A program made the translations under genes and the position numbers. Of a stretch of DNA of 64,000 bases, positions 28,938-38,334 are shown piece by piece. Under the pieces are notes generated by a model. The model saw only the letters and a list, made by a program, of their open reading frames with translations, had not been told where the DNA came from and searched no databases. The DNA is from Deltaproteobacteria bacterium. GTDB lineage: Bacteria; Myxococcota; Kuafuiibacteriia; Kuafuiibacteriales; Kuafuiibacteriaceae. The stretch's first letter is position 1. Each line of letters begins with the position of its first letter. The stretch is from positions 51,001 to 115,000 of the forward strand of contig WYAZ01000061.1 in the NCBI GenBank assembly GCA_011526105.1, written 5' to 3'.

Positions 28938-31367
28938 TCACTTCAAACGCTTGGGCTCGAGCAGCCCGAGCTGCGCCATGGCGGGAACCAAAGTCAAGTC
29001 CAGCACAAGCGCGCTCGCGACAGTCACGGGCAGCATGATGCCCAGCGTAATCGTCGTTTGATAGTTCGAGATCAGGTAGGGCAAGAACCCCGCGATCAAC
29101 ACGACAGAGGTTCGAATGATCCCGTGACCGGCTCCCAACATCGTGGCCTCGACGGCTGCAGGCCGATCGCGCCCGGCCACGCGTTCGATCCGGTAGCGCG
29201 CGAGAAAGTGAATCGTGTCGTCTACGGCCAATCCGATTCCGATCGCCATGAAACTGAACACGTCCGAATCCGCCTGGCCGCAGAACACGACGACGCCCCC
29301 CACGCCTAGGGCCACGGGCAGCACGTTTGGAACGAGGCTGAGCAGCCCGACGCGTATCGATCGAAACAGCAAAGCCACGAGCGCACCCATCAGGAGCATG
29401 GCCACGCCAAAACCAAGAAGAGATGCTGACCGGATTCGGGAAGACAGTCGACCCAACAAGACGGGCATGCCGTTCGCCCGAACCGACACGTTCCCCGGCA
29501 TCACGTTTCGCGCCATGGTTTCGATGTCGTTCGCCAACTCCACCGCGTGCTCGGCCGAGGTCTCCACAGCTCGAACCACCATGCGCGCGTGCTGAAAGCT
29601 GGGATCGACAAGACTATGCAGGTCCCTTCCTCCAGACAGCTCGTACAAGAGAAGGTACTGTGCGATCTGTCCCTTCGATTCGGGCACCGGTCTCTCAGCG
29701 AAGGCATCTGGGGAGATCACGGAGTGCAGCCGCGTCACGAGATCCGCGATCGACATTGTCTTCCCAATGCGTGGGTCCGCCTCCATATCCTCCTGGAGCT
29801 GGATGAGCTTGGTGACCGTCTGCGGCTCCTTGAGACCGTCAGGCCCGTTCGCATCGATCAAGATCTCAAACTCGACGCTGGAACCGAAAGCCCTCTCGAG
29901 CGTTGCAGCGCCCCCTCGTACCGGGTGCCCCGGTGCGAAGTTTCGCACGAGGGAAGTATCCACCTCGAGCTGAGATACCGCGCCCGTCGCGACCACGGTC
30001 GCCACGACCCCCATCAGCATCATCGCCCGGGCGCGCGGCCGAAGACCGCGAGCCACACGGCGCAGCACGGCAAACAAGTGTTCCGTTGCGCGCGAAGGCC
30101 GAGGGACGATGGCTTCGGGTCGAAGGTGGGAGAGCGCGACCGGGCATATCAAGAACGCCAGCACAAATGCGGTCGCAACCCCAAACGCCGCAAACACTCC
30201 AAGCTCTCTCAACATCGCCATGGGCAAGAACGCCATGGAGCCAAAGCCCACGAGCGTGGTGAAGCTGGTGAACAAACAGGCGGCGCCCACATGGCGAAAG
30301 GCCAGCCGAATGGCCTGTTCCTTGGCCGCCCCCCGAGTCAACTCCTGACGGAACTGGGTGACCAGATGAACGACGTCGGAGATGCCCACCACGTGCACCA
30401 TGGCGGGAGCGAGACTCGTCAAGATCGTGATCCGCCCAAACAGTAGGCCACCCAAACCCACGGCCCAAACCACGGCGGGCAAGAGACAGACAAACACGAG
30501 CGCGACATCGACGAATCGCCGCAGCAACAAGAACAGGACCAGCGCGGTCATGCCTACCACCAAGGGAAGGATCACTTGCAGGTTCAGAACCATCTCGTCG
30601 TAGACACTAGCGACGGTGTGCAGGAATCCGATCGCGTGGATCCGTTCCGGCGGAAAGCCTTCCGCCGCAACCAAGTCCACGAGCTCGAGGCTTGCCATCT
30701 GCTTGCTGAGGTCCAGAAGACGCGCTCGCCCACCCGCCTGATCCCGCTGGATGTCGATTCCAGGGAGGGATGCGGTGCGACGGTCCACTTCTCGCCGTAT
30801 CTCTTGACGAGCGGCCACGTCGTCCCGGGTGGCCACATACTGAACCGCAATGACTACGGTGCGCGCATCGCGACTCACCAGCCAATCTGCGAGCAGAGGA
30901 TCGTCGAGTACACCCGCTTTGAGCGCTTCTGGCGTGACTCCTTGGCGCAGGTAGGTTTCGACGAAGAGTCCGGCGTCAGGGTCCTCTGAATCCGTCCACA
31001 CTTGCTGAGCATTCGTCAGAGACGTGACCCGCTCGACCATCGGTTGTTCGGCCAGCCTTCTGGTGATTCGATCGAGGCGCGCTAGACCACTCGCCGTGAA
31101 ATGGTCGTCCGCCTCCAGCGACAAGAGGACGACCTCATCGCCGCCAAATCGTGCCCGGGCCGCCTCCCACGCGTCCATGCCGACCGTGTCTGGCGGCACG
31201 TAGTCGCGGTACGCGGTCATAAAAGGCAATCGAGAGGCCGACCAGCCCAAGGTGGCGGTCACGAGCAGGACGCCGAGAATGACAAGCGGACGGTGCCGCA
31301 ACGTGTAGTCCACCCAACGATCCAAGAGGTCTTCGATGAAACCTCCTTCCCGTCGTTCGGTGGACAT
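28938..31367 (-). CDS. RND superfamily exporter (MMPL-like)
   Basis: 809 residues. Two similar halves each have one leading helix, a large periplasmic loop and a five-helix bundle, giving 12 membrane segments. Characteristic stretches are FMTAYRDYVPPDT after helix 1, VVGISDVVHLVTQF in the first half and MAIGIGLAVDDTIHFLARYR in the second. Membrane-fusion and outer-membrane partners are absent, which fits MMPL/HpnN-type lipid or hydrophobe exporters rather than multidrug tripartite pumps. Cargo cannot be told from sequence. It is the first and largest gene of the segment flanked by amidase copies; codon third positions look less G/C-biased than in the neighbouring core genes. Confidence 0.88.
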   Translation of the reverse strand: MSTERREGGFIEDLLDRWVDYTLRHRPLVILGVLLVTATLGWSASRLPFMTAYRDYVPPDTVGMDAWEAARARFGGDEVVLLSLEADDHFTASGLARLDRITRRLAEQPMVERVTSLTNAQQVWTDSEDPDAGLFVETYLRQGVTPEALKAGVLDDPLLADWLVSRDARTVVIAVQYVATRDDVAARQEIRREVDRRTASLPGIDIQRDQAGGRARLLDLSKQMASLELVDLVAAEGFPPERIHAIGFLHTVASVYDEMVLNLQVILPLVVGMTALVLFLLLRRFVDVALVFVCLLPAVVWAVGLGGLLFGRITILTSLAPAMVHVVGISDVVHLVTQFRQELTRGAAKEQAIRLAFRHVGAACLFTSFTTLVGFGSMAFLPMAMLRELGVFAAFGVATAFVLAFLICPVALSHLRPEAIVPRPSRATEHLFAVLRRVARGLRPRARAMMLMGVVATVVATGAVSQLEVDTSLVRNFAPGHPVRGGAATLERAFGSSVEFEILIDANGPDGLKEPQTVTKLIQLQEDMEADPRIGKTMSIADLVTRLHSVISPDAFAERPVPESKGQIAQYLLLYELSGGRDLHSLVDPSFQHARMVVRAVETSAEHAVELANDIETMARNVMPGNVSVRANGMPVLLGRLSSRIRSASLLGFGVAMLLMGALVALLFRSIRVGLLSLVPNVLPVALGVGGVVVFCGQADSDVFSFMAIGIGLAVDDTIHFLARYRIERVAGRDRPAAVEATMLGAGHGIIRTSVVLIAGFLPYLISNYQTTITLGIMLPVTVASALVLDLTLVPAMAQLGLLEPKRLK

Positions 31368-31511
31368 GCACTAGGCTGATAGCGCCCCCTCGCCTCGGCC
31401 ACAACCTTGGTGGGGAGTTACAGGTCGTCCACGGTCTGTATGGGCCGGTTAGCGGATAGCTCTGGTTCCGCGCGGCGCGGTTGCACGCTCGGGTGCGCCA
31501 TCCGTCGTGGT

Positions 31512-32144
31512 TCACGCGGTTGAGCGCCTGCCGGGCGTCAGGGCGCAGAAGAACCTGCGGAGGCCGAACGCGAGCCCTCCCCACAGCGGTGCGAGCCAAA
31601 GGGGCAGCGGCAGGTAGTGAGCGTTCGGGTAGTGGTACATCGAGGCGGCGACGAGCGCACCTTCCGCCACGAGGTCGAAGATCATTACGAAGACGACGAC
31701 CTCCCAATCGCCCCGCTCACGTCCCCATCGCAAGCGTCCCGCCAGATAGGCTGAGGTCATCAGGAACAGCGACCATTCGTGCTCGTGGAGCACGACGGGG
31801 GCCAAAAATCCGCACCCGAAGAGGCCCGCTTCGAGCGCGAGGCGCCGACGACTGACCCTCAGGCCATGGCGCCGCTCGAACTGCGAGAATCCCCAGCCGC
31901 CAGCGAACAGGCAGACTGCGTACGCAGCCACAATCCAGACCGGGAGCGAATCGCTCCCCGATGGCTCCCACACCCCGGCATGCTGATGCACCGACTCCGC
32001 CGCCAAGCCAACGAGTCCGCCTACTGAGCCCGCGACGGCCAGCCGGATCAGTCGCATCAGTCGGCGCTCGAGTTCTGCGTTTCGATAGCCCTCCGGAGAA
32101 GCAGCATGCGTGTGTCGAGGTGGGTGAACTCTCCACGTACTCAT
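31512..32144 (-). CDS. Uncharacterised small polytopic membrane protein
   Basis: 210 residues from the ATG at 32144, or 181 from the ATG at 32057 (MRLIRLAVAGS), which sits just before the first membrane segment and may be the true start. There are about five hydrophobic segments (around residues 35-50, 68-85, 105-120, 122-138, 150-170) and a conserved-looking YHYPNAHYLPLPLWLAPLW stretch near the end. I do not recognise the family. It lies upstream of the RND gene on the same strand, 144 bases away, with no gene in the gap. Confidence 0.6.
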   Translation of the reverse strand: MSTWRVHPPRHTHAASPEGYRNAELERRLMRLIRLAVAGSVGGLVGLAAESVHQHAGVWEPSGSDSLPVWIVAAYAVCLFAGGWGFSQFERRHGLRVSRRRLALEAGLFGCGFLAPVVLHEHEWSLFLMTSAYLAGRLRWGRERGDWEVVVFVMIFDLVAEGALVAASMYHYPNAHYLPLPLWLAPLWGGLAFGLRRFFCALTPGRRSTA

Positions 32145-33285
32145 GCTCGACGGAGCCGATTCCGATGCGAGCGACGAGGAGCTCGTCTTTCACGGCGCAC
32201 GCGCCGGTCTCCGAGGAGTACCACGGCCACGCCGAGGACGTCGAGCGGCGCTTCGTTCGCAGGCTCGAGGGCCGCGGCCTCATCAAGGACGAGGCCCTGG
32301 GGGACGAGGCGTGGTTTCGTCGGCCAACGTGACGACGAACTCGAGCTCCGCGCCCGGCCTCACTCCCAGCGCGGCCGGTGCTCGTGATGCCCGTCGATGT
32401 GCCGGCTCATCGCCAGGCGAAAGTCATCGCGACGGATCGGGGCCTGGATGCGCCGCGGCCATTCCGTCTCGAGCGTTCGAAAGAACCGCTCGGCTGCCGA
32501 GCTCCCGCAGAAGGAGTCTTTGCTCGCGCACCCCAACTCGACGTCGTTGCGCTTGCACCAGCTCCGATGGGCCTCGGTGGCAGACGCCCGGACCTGCCGC
32601 GGTCTTTGAGGCGCTTGATCGTCGACGCGGAGATGTGAAGCCCCGCGCGTGTCGAAGCCTGCGCCCCGCGGAGCTTGCCCATCGTCGGCGCGAATTGCTC
32701 GAGGTGAAGGCATCGCCGTCCACCGTCTCGTGGGTGGCCTGGTCAGCGGTTTGCGGGCGGCGGCGGCGGATCCCAACCGGCCATGGTTCCAAAGGATCTG
32801 ACGCCGCTCGTCGAGGACGCCACGACGCGCTGCCGCGAGCTCGCGCAGAGGCACCTTCCCATGCGCGACCGGCTCGACGCGTTTCTCCGCGAGCCCTGCG
32901 CGGGTTCGATTCGCTCGTGACGCCGGAGTGGAGCGAGCACTTCGTGGCGTCGACGGTCTCCGCGCCCGTCGGAGACGGATGTGCGGCCATCGCGAGCACC
33001 GGGCTCGACCGAGCCCTTCGCCTGGGCGGCGGGAACGTAGAGTTGCTGACGCGGCCCCAGACGATGCTGGACGGCGCTTCGCCCGAGCATCTCGCTTCGT
33101 CGGCCACGGGTGTTTATCCGCGCGTGAGCGATTTGGCCTCACGGAGTCTGGCCCCGAAGGCGGCGGAGCTGGCTTCCGCTCCCAGTGGCCAGGTGTCGGG
33201 CTCGGTGAGCCTCTGATATTCGAGGCCCCGGGCATCTTCGAGTTCAGTTTGCCCGCGTGGTCTACTGCGCTAGAACCTCGCGCTG
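32145..33285. other. Gap of about 1.1 kb without an intact gene; decayed sequence
   Basis: No intact gene is supported here. All six frames give Arg/Pro/Ser-rich products with frame changes. The part at about 32360-32742 holds a frameshifted transposase remnant on the minus strand, listed separately. Between about 32780 and 33216 the plus strand has protein-like stretches in two frames: LVEDATTRCRELAQRHLPMR, then after a frame change VTPEWSEHFVAS. These may be another broken gene of unknown family. Around 32230-32330 a short plus-strand piece (EYHGHAEDVERRFVRRLEG) also looks like gene debris. Confidence 0.6.
32360..32742 (-). pseudogene. Degraded integrase-core (DDE) transposase fragment
   Basis: Pieces of one transposase appear on the minus strand in different frames. 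An upstream piece has FAPTMGKLRGAQ and TRAGLHISASTIKRLKDRG, which resembles the segment before the integrase core in transposases reading P.MGK..IA..LARAGLHL..STV. A downstream piece has WCKRNDVELG then SSAAERFFRTLETEWPRR, the family's C-terminal NS.AERF.RTLK.E block. The catalytic core between them is missing and the frame changes. The ends of the element could not be defined. Confidence 0.6.
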
Positions 33286-34110
33286 ATGAAGCTCTACCTC
33301 GCCGCTGGTCTCTTGCTTGTGCCTTCGTGCGGCGCTGCACAGCGCGCGGCCCCCACGCCCTCTGCCATCACGGCTGAGCCGCCGGACGCGGGGACGAACG
33401 TGTCGTCCGTTGTTCGGGCGTCGACTCCGCCCACGTGCGCAGAGCCCACGGATTCCGCCCATACACCCTCGAGTGAACAGGAGCGAAGGCTCGGTGCTCT
33501 CGCCACGCAGGAGCGAGACGCCGGCATTACGGAAAACCAGCGCTGGACACTCCGGTACGAGCGGGCGCTGCTGCTCTTCGAGGCCGCGCGCTACGAGGAA
33601 GCGATCGCGCTTGCTCGAGCGCTCACTTTCGAAGGCCCGTCGAGCATCGCCGAGCCTGCGGCCGTGGTCTACATCTCCGCGCTGCACGCCGCCGGCAAGC
33701 CATGCCTCGAGGTCCTGCGTCGCGACCTGCCCGCGCAGCGCTCGAAGCTCTGCGGGGGCGTATCCCGGCCGCGTGCCCAAGCGTGTGCCGATCTCACGCT
33801 CATGGAGAACAATCTCGCGTTTCGCGACGCGCTCGTCGTCGGCAACTTCGATGCTGCCAAGGCAAGCATCGCATTCGCTGCGCTTTTCGCGCGCGCATGC
33901 GCCGCGGATGCCGATCGTCGTTTCGATTGCGGCTCGGTGGCGTACAACGCTGTGCGCCTCGCGATCGAGGGAGGGAGGGTCGCCGAGGCCCGTGCAATGC
34001 TTGGACGCGCAAGGGCGGTCCAATCCATCAGCGAGGAGGTGCTCCGCGAGCTCGGTTGTCTGGTAGAAGGGCAAGCTGGCTCGCAGAGCAGCGAGTGCGC
34101 GAGCCGCTGA
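33286..34110 (+). CDS. Putative lipoprotein of unknown function
   Basis: 274 residues. The N-terminus MKLYLAAGLLLVPSCGAA reads as a lipoprotein signal with Cys15. A low-complexity Ala/Pro/Thr linker (about 20-65) follows. The body is helical with a TPR-like pattern (ALLLFEAARYEEAIALARAL; AKASIAFAALFARACA) and several cysteines. I do not recognise the family. It lies alone between the decayed transposase region and the amidase remnant. Confidence 0.6.
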   Translation: MKLYLAAGLLLVPSCGAAQRAAPTPSAITAEPPDAGTNVSSVVRASTPPTCAEPTDSAHTPSSEQERRLGALATQERDAGITENQRWTLRYERALLLFEAARYEEAIALARALTFEGPSSIAEPAAVVYISALHAAGKPCLEVLRRDLPAQRSKLCGGVSRPRAQACADLTLMENNLAFRDALVVGNFDAAKASIAFAALFARACAADADRRFDCGSVAYNAVRLAIEGGRVAEARAMLGRARAVQSISEEVLRELGCLVEGQAGSQSSECASR

Positions 34111-34207
34111 TAGAACTGAGCGTTGCGCGGGCAACTTCCGGACGGTCTCTTCAGCACGAGCGTGGACCCGATGGGGCCCCTGTTTGCGGGATTCGCTCGT
34201 CGACCCG

Positions 34208-34343
34208 GGGACGATGAGACGTCCGCGGACCCAGCGACGACGTCGACCCCATCCTGGCCGGCCTCCGAATCGCCGACAGCCGTCGAGAGAGTGCCCGCCT
34301 GGCGCGGGCGCTGGTCCGCTACCTGAGCGCTCGTCCCGGCTGA
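34208..34343 (+). pseudogene. Degenerate copy of the 3' end of the amidase gene
   Basis: In one frame this segment reads DVRGPSDDVDPILAG, then LRIADSRRESARLAR, then ALVRYLSARPG and a stop. The intact amidase at 28061-28831 reads GPSGDVEAILADLRLADTHR, ESARLAR, later ALVRYVSARRG and a stop. Everything between SARLAR and ALVRY is missing. In the intact gene those two points share the 9-mer CTCGCGCGG, so the loss fits a deletion between short direct repeats. A one-base deletion also shifts the frame around 34219. By hand alignment about 75% of bases match over the first 69. Similarity appears to continue about 20 bases past the stop. Confidence 0.8.
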
Positions 34344-34407
34344 GCGCGGACAAAACCGGAGAATGACCTGGAGATCCTACGGCGCTTCGGGCTAGCCTCC
34401 GGGCCTC

Positions 34408-35139
34408 ATGACACTGATGCGACCCGATGGGCGCGCGCTCGATGAGCTGCGTCCCATTCAGCTCATCCCGAACTACACCAAGTGGGCCGAAGGCTCGGTG
34501 CTCGCCTGTTTTGGTGACACCAAGGTCCTCTGCAACGCCTCCTACGAGCCGCGCGTCCCTCCGTGGATGAAGGACAAAGGCGAGGGCTGGGTCACCGCCG
34601 AGTACTCGATGCTCCCGCGGGCCACCGACCAGCGCACGCAGCGCGAGGCGGTCAAAGGCAAGCTCGGTGGCCGCACGCAGGAGATCTCTCGCCTCATCGG
34701 GCGGGCGCTCCGAGCCGCGGTCGATCGCAAGAAACTCGGCGAGTGCTCCTTTACGCTCGACTGTGACGTGATCCAGGCCGACGGCGGCACGCGGACCGCG
34801 GCCATCACCGGCGCGTGGCTCGCGCTCGCTTTGGCCATCGAACGCCAGCAGCAGCGAGGCGGCATCAAAGGACAGCCGATGGTGCGCCAGGTCGCCGCGA
34901 TCTCCATCGGCGTGTTCGAGCGGGAGGCACGCCTCGACCTCGCGTATGTCGAGGACCAGAAGGCAGACACCGACCTCAATCTCGTCATGGGCAGCGACCA
35001 AGGCATCATCGAGGTGCAAGGCACGGCCGAGGGGCCGCCGTTCTCTCGCACGGAGCTGGATCAGATGCTCGATCTCGGCCGCAAGGGGATCGAGTCGCTC
35101 TTCGTCGCGCAGCAGCAGGTCCTCGAGGCCAGTCGGTGA
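34408..35139 (+). CDS. rph: Ribonuclease PH
   Basis: 243 residues, full length. Family motifs: [14 protein letters not shown] at the N-terminus, [32 protein letters not shown] and [18 protein letters not shown]. RNase PH trims the 3' tail of tRNA precursors by phosphorolysis. The downstream stop overlaps the rdgB start (GTGA), and a tRNA cluster follows that gene. Confidence 0.97.
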   Translation: MTLMRPDGRALDELRPIQLIPNYTKWAEGSVLACFGDTKVLCNASYEPRVPPWMKDKGEGWVTAEYSMLPRATDQRTQREAVKGKLGGRTQEISRLIGRALRAAVDRKKLGECSFTLDCDVIQADGGTRTAAITGAWLALALAIERQQQRGGIKGQPMVRQVAAISIGVFEREARLDLAYVEDQKADTDLNLVMGSDQGIIEVQGTAEGPPFSRTELDQMLDLGRKGIESLFVAQQQVLEASR

Positions 35140-35783
35140 GCTCGTCCGCTTCCTCGGGGAGCGGTGTGCCACCCCGGCTCGTCCTCGCGACGCAGAATCG
35201 CGGCAAGGCGCGCGAGTTCGAGGCCTTCTTCTTGGGTCGTCTCCGAGTCGAGAGCCTGGCGGATCATCCCGAGGTCGTGATGCCGGAGGAGGCCGGGGCC
35301 ACGTTCGAGGCCAACGCGCGTCAGAAGGCCGAGCACATCGCGACGGTCCTCGGTCTGCCGGCGCTCGGTGACGACTCTGGCCTCGCGGTCGATGCGCTCG
35401 CGGGCGCCCCCGGCGTGCACTCGGCCCGCTACGCCGAGGGCACGGACAAGGATCGATACAACAAGCTGCTCTCGGTGCTCCAAGGGATCGACGCATCGGC
35501 TCGGACCGCTCGCTTCGTCTGTGCGCTGGCTTTCGCCGCGCCGGGCGCGCACACGGCGGTCGCGACGGGCGAGGTGCGCGGCGAGATCGCGGCCTCGCCG
35601 CGCGGGGAGGGCGGCTTCGGCTACGACCCGGTCTTCTTGCCGGCGGCGACGCCCGGGCGCACGATGGCGGAGCTCAGCCCGGCGGAGAAGCAGGCGATCT
35701 CGCACCGCGGAGAAGCCTTGCTCCGCCTTCAGCCCACACTGCTCGCCTACTTTTCCCTTGCCGCGGGCGGCGCGCCCCCGTAG
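35136..35783 (+). CDS. rdgB: Non-canonical purine NTP pyrophosphatase (RdgB/HAM1)
   Basis: 215 residues from the GTG at 35136 overlapping the rph stop; further in-frame sequence upstream lies inside rph. Motifs: [14 protein letters not shown] (the substrate-binding TxNxxKxxE signature), [31 protein letters not shown] and the SHRGEAL tail. It hydrolyses dITP, dXTP and ITP to the monophosphate. The rph-rdgB pairing is common in bacteria. Confidence 0.96.
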   Translation: MSSSASSGSGVPPRLVLATQNRGKAREFEAFFLGRLRVESLADHPEVVMPEEAGATFEANARQKAEHIATVLGLPALGDDSGLAVDALAGAPGVHSARYAEGTDKDRYNKLLSVLQGIDASARTARFVCALAFAAPGAHTAVATGEVRGEIAASPRGEGGFGYDPVFLPAATPGRTMAELSPAEKQAISHRGEALLRLQPTLLAYFSLAAGGAPP

Positions 35784-35809
35784 ACCGGGTGAACCTACGA
35801 GTGGGTCGA

Positions 35810-35885
<76 letters not shown>

Positions 35886-35942
35886 TTTTCGTAAACGTGG
35901 GTCTTAGAAGCCGGGGATCCGGGATGCCGGGACCGCCACCCC

Positions 35943-36016
35943 GCACCAGTAGCTCAGGCGGATAGAGCAGCGGCCTTCTAAGCCGACGGTCAGGGGTTCG
36001 AATCCTCTCTGGTGCG
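35943..36016 (+). tRNA. tRNA-Arg (anticodon TCT)
   Basis: The acceptor stem GCACCAG (35943-35949) pairs with CTGGTGC (36009-36015), with discriminator G at 36016. The anticodon loop CTTCTAA has anticodon TCT at 35977-35979. The D arm (AGCTCA..GATAGAGC) and T arm (GGTTCGAATCC) are canonical. No CCA is encoded. Confidence 0.95.
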
Positions 36017-36095
36017 CTTATTGTTGGCTTTTGCTTTCGATTGTGGCATCCGAGGGCGGCTTTAGGGCTGGTGCTTCGGGGTCGGCCTTCGATCT

Positions 36096-36169
36096 GGTGG
36101 TAGTAGCTCAGTTGGTAGAGCGTCGGATTGTGGTTCCGAAGGTCGCGGGTTCAAGCCCCGTCTATCACC
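36096..36169 (+). tRNA. tRNA-His (anticodon GTG)
   Basis: The acceptor stem GTGGTAG pairs with CTATCAC with one G-T wobble. The extra G at 36096 opposite C at 36169 is the G-1:C73 pair characteristic of bacterial tRNA-His. The anticodon loop TTGTGGT carries GTG. The T arm is GGTTCAAGCC. No CCA is encoded. Confidence 0.95.
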
Positions 36170-36184
36170 CGTCTTTGAAAACTC

Positions 36185-36257
36185 GGGGGCGTAGCTCAAT
36201 TGGCAGAGCAATGGACTCTTAATCCATAGGTTAGAGGTTCGATTCCTCTCGCCCTCA
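36185..36257 (+). tRNA. tRNA-Lys (anticodon CTT)
   Basis: The acceptor stem GGGGGCG (36185-36191) pairs with CGCCCTC (36250-36256) with one G-T wobble; the discriminator is A at 36257. The anticodon stem TGGA/TCCA encloses loop CTCTTAA with anticodon CTT. The T arm is GGTTCGATTCC. It ends 22 bases before the M1 peptidase start. Confidence 0.95.
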
Positions 36258-36279
36258 TCCCGACCACCTCTCGTGTACG

Positions 36280-38334
36280 ATGCCCACCATGTTTGGGCTC
36301 GTGCCGACGGCGCTCTTCGCGCTCAGCGTCTCGAACCCAACCCTCCCTGAACCACCACCGGTCGTCGAATACGAGCTCGAGGTCCGAGTCGAACCCGACA
36401 CGCGGAGGCTTCATGGTTCGGGCACGCTCCGCTTCCGCAACAGCACCAAGGCTCCGGCGGATCGGCTCTGCTTTCACCTCTACCTCAACGCCTTTCGAAA
36501 CGAGGCGTCGACCTTCATGCGCGAGCTGTCCGTCGAGGCCCCGCGGCTCGAGCTCGACGAGCACGGCTTCGTGGAGCTGCTCAGTCTCGAAGAGGAGGGC
36601 GCAGGCTCCGACCTGCTAGCCAACGCGCGGTACATCTCGCCGGACGATGGCCGCCCCGAGGATCGCACCGTGCTCGAGGTCCCGCTGAAGTCGCCGCTCG
36701 ATCCCGGCGCGGACATCGAGCTCGAGCTCTCCTTTGTCAGCCAGCTTCCGAAGCCGGTCGCTCGGGCCGGAGCCATCGGCGGCTTCATGATGGCCGCCCA
36801 GTGGTATCCCAAGCTCGGCGTGCTCGAGCCGGCCGCGGGCGGGACCGAGGCCCGCTGGAGCTGCCACCAGTACCACGCGATCGGCGAGTTCTTCGCCCCC
36901 TTCGGGCGGTACCGAGTCACCATCGATGTACCCGACGGACACGAGGTCGGTGCGACCGGGCCGCGTGTCGAGATGAAGACCTCGAGCGGCCGAACCCGCC
37001 ACGTGCATCAGCAGGACAAGGTCCACGACTTCGCCTTCGTGGTGGATCCGAGACTCGAACGCCACGAGCGGCGATTCGAGGCGACGCGTGAGCTCAGCGA
37101 GGCGAGGCGTTCGTCGGCCGCGGCACACCTGGGCATCGAGGCCGAGGTGCTTCGCGGCTCCGACGTGAAGGTCATCCTTCTCATTCGCCCGGAGCGTCGC
37201 TTCGCGATCGAGCGCTATTTCACCGCCGCCTTCCACGCGCTGCGCGAACTCTCGCTGCGATTCGGGCCCTATCCCTATTCCACGCTCACCGTCGTCGATC
37301 CGCCGCCGGGCGCGGGCGAGACCGGAGGGATGGAGTATCCCACGCTCATCACCGCTGGCGCCCGTTTCGGGGCTCCGGCCTCCATGCCGGTCCCTGAGTC
37401 GGTGACGATCCACGAGATCGGGCACCAGTTCTTCTATGGACTGGTGGGCACCAACGAGGTCCAAGAGGCGTGGCTCGACGAGGGTCTCACGAGCTACGCG
37501 ACCCTCCGCGTCTACGAGCAGACCTACGGCCGAACGCTCCGATTCGCGCCGTCTCTCTTCGGTGTTCCGCTGAGCCCGTGGTTCGTTCACCCCTTCGAGT
37601 TCCGCGAGATCGAGCTCGCGCGGCTCCTCTCCGCCCCCGACCAGGACCCCACGATTCAACCGTCGTGGATGTTCCGGGACCTCCGCTCCTATCGAGTGGG
37701 GGTGTATGCGCGTCCGGTGCGCTTCTTCATGCGGCTCGAGCAGCTGTATGGGGCAAAGACGCTGGATCGCGCGCTCTATCGTTATGCGGTTGCGCATCGG
37801 TATGGCGCTCCGCGCAGCGCGGACCTCCTTCGCGCGATCGAAGCAGAGGCCCATGGCCCTCTGCCCGAATGGGTGACCGAGCCCTTGTTTCGCCCCGGAG
37901 GCTTCGAGCTCGCGGTCAGCGAGCTTGTGAGTCGACCGGTACCCGAGCCTCGCGGCATCGCGGAGGTTCGGCTCGAGGCGGATCGAGTTGTGACCTCTGC
38001 CCGCACCTCGACCCGCGCGCCGGGGTTCTTCACGACGGTGGTGGTGGAGCGCCGCGGCGAGATGATGCGACCGGCCGAGCTGCTTCTGACCCTCGAGGAC
38101 GGAGCGGTTCTCAGGCATAAGATCAAAGGACGGCGGCGTTGGTGGCGCTTCGAGCACCAAGGCCCGCGGGCGGTGAAAGCGGAGCTCTTCGGCGCGGACA
38201 ACGATCCACTCAACCAGACACAGATCCATCGTGCGCGACGACTCGAGGCCGAGCATCGACCCGCCTTCGTCTTCGCGGGACACAGCGGGTACGTCGTGGG
38301 CCTCATCCTCGATGCCCTGAGGTTCCTCTTGTGA
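36280..38334 (+). CDS. M1 family (gluzincin) zinc aminopeptidase-like membrane protein
   Basis: 684 residues. A signal peptide or anchor (MFGLVPTALFALSVS) leads into an M1-like N-terminal beta domain (YELEVRVEPDTRRLHG). The substrate-recognition loop is GGMEYP in place of GAMEN. The zinc site is HEIGH at 378-382 with the third ligand Glu401 in EAWLDEG, the exact HExxH-18-E spacing of gluzincins. A short hydrophobic stretch (VVGLILDALRFLL) at the extreme C-terminus could anchor it. Catalytic residues are intact. It is probably a peptidase acting outside the cytoplasm. The stop overlaps the next gene by four bases (GTGA). Confidence 0.9.
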   Translation: MPTMFGLVPTALFALSVSNPTLPEPPPVVEYELEVRVEPDTRRLHGSGTLRFRNSTKAPADRLCFHLYLNAFRNEASTFMRELSVEAPRLELDEHGFVELLSLEEEGAGSDLLANARYISPDDGRPEDRTVLEVPLKSPLDPGADIELELSFVSQLPKPVARAGAIGGFMMAAQWYPKLGVLEPAAGGTEARWSCHQYHAIGEFFAPFGRYRVTIDVPDGHEVGATGPRVEMKTSSGRTRHVHQQDKVHDFAFVVDPRLERHERRFEATRELSEARRSSAAAHLGIEAEVLRGSDVKVILLIRPERRFAIERYFTAAFHALRELSLRFGPYPYSTLTVVDPPPGAGETGGMEYPTLITAGARFGAPASMPVPESVTIHEIGHQFFYGLVGTNEVQEAWLDEGLTSYATLRVYEQTYGRTLRFAPSLFGVPLSPWFVHPFEFREIELARLLSAPDQDPTIQPSWMFRDLRSYRVGVYARPVRFFMRLEQLYGAKTLDRALYRYAVAHRYGAPRSADLLRAIEAEAHGPLPEWVTEPLFRPGGFELAVSELVSRPVPEPRGIAEVRLEADRVVTSARTSTRAPGFFTTVVVERRGEMMRPAELLLTLEDGAVLRHKIKGRRRWWRFEHQGPRAVKAELFGADNDPLNQTQIHRARRLEAEHRPAFVFAGHSGYVVGLILDALRFLL

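Noticed and set aside
32143..33216. Plus-strand open frame of 357 codons in the decayed region
   Set aside because: The product is Arg/Pro/Ser-rich low complexity, overlaps transposase debris on the other strand, and has no recognisable domain over its length.
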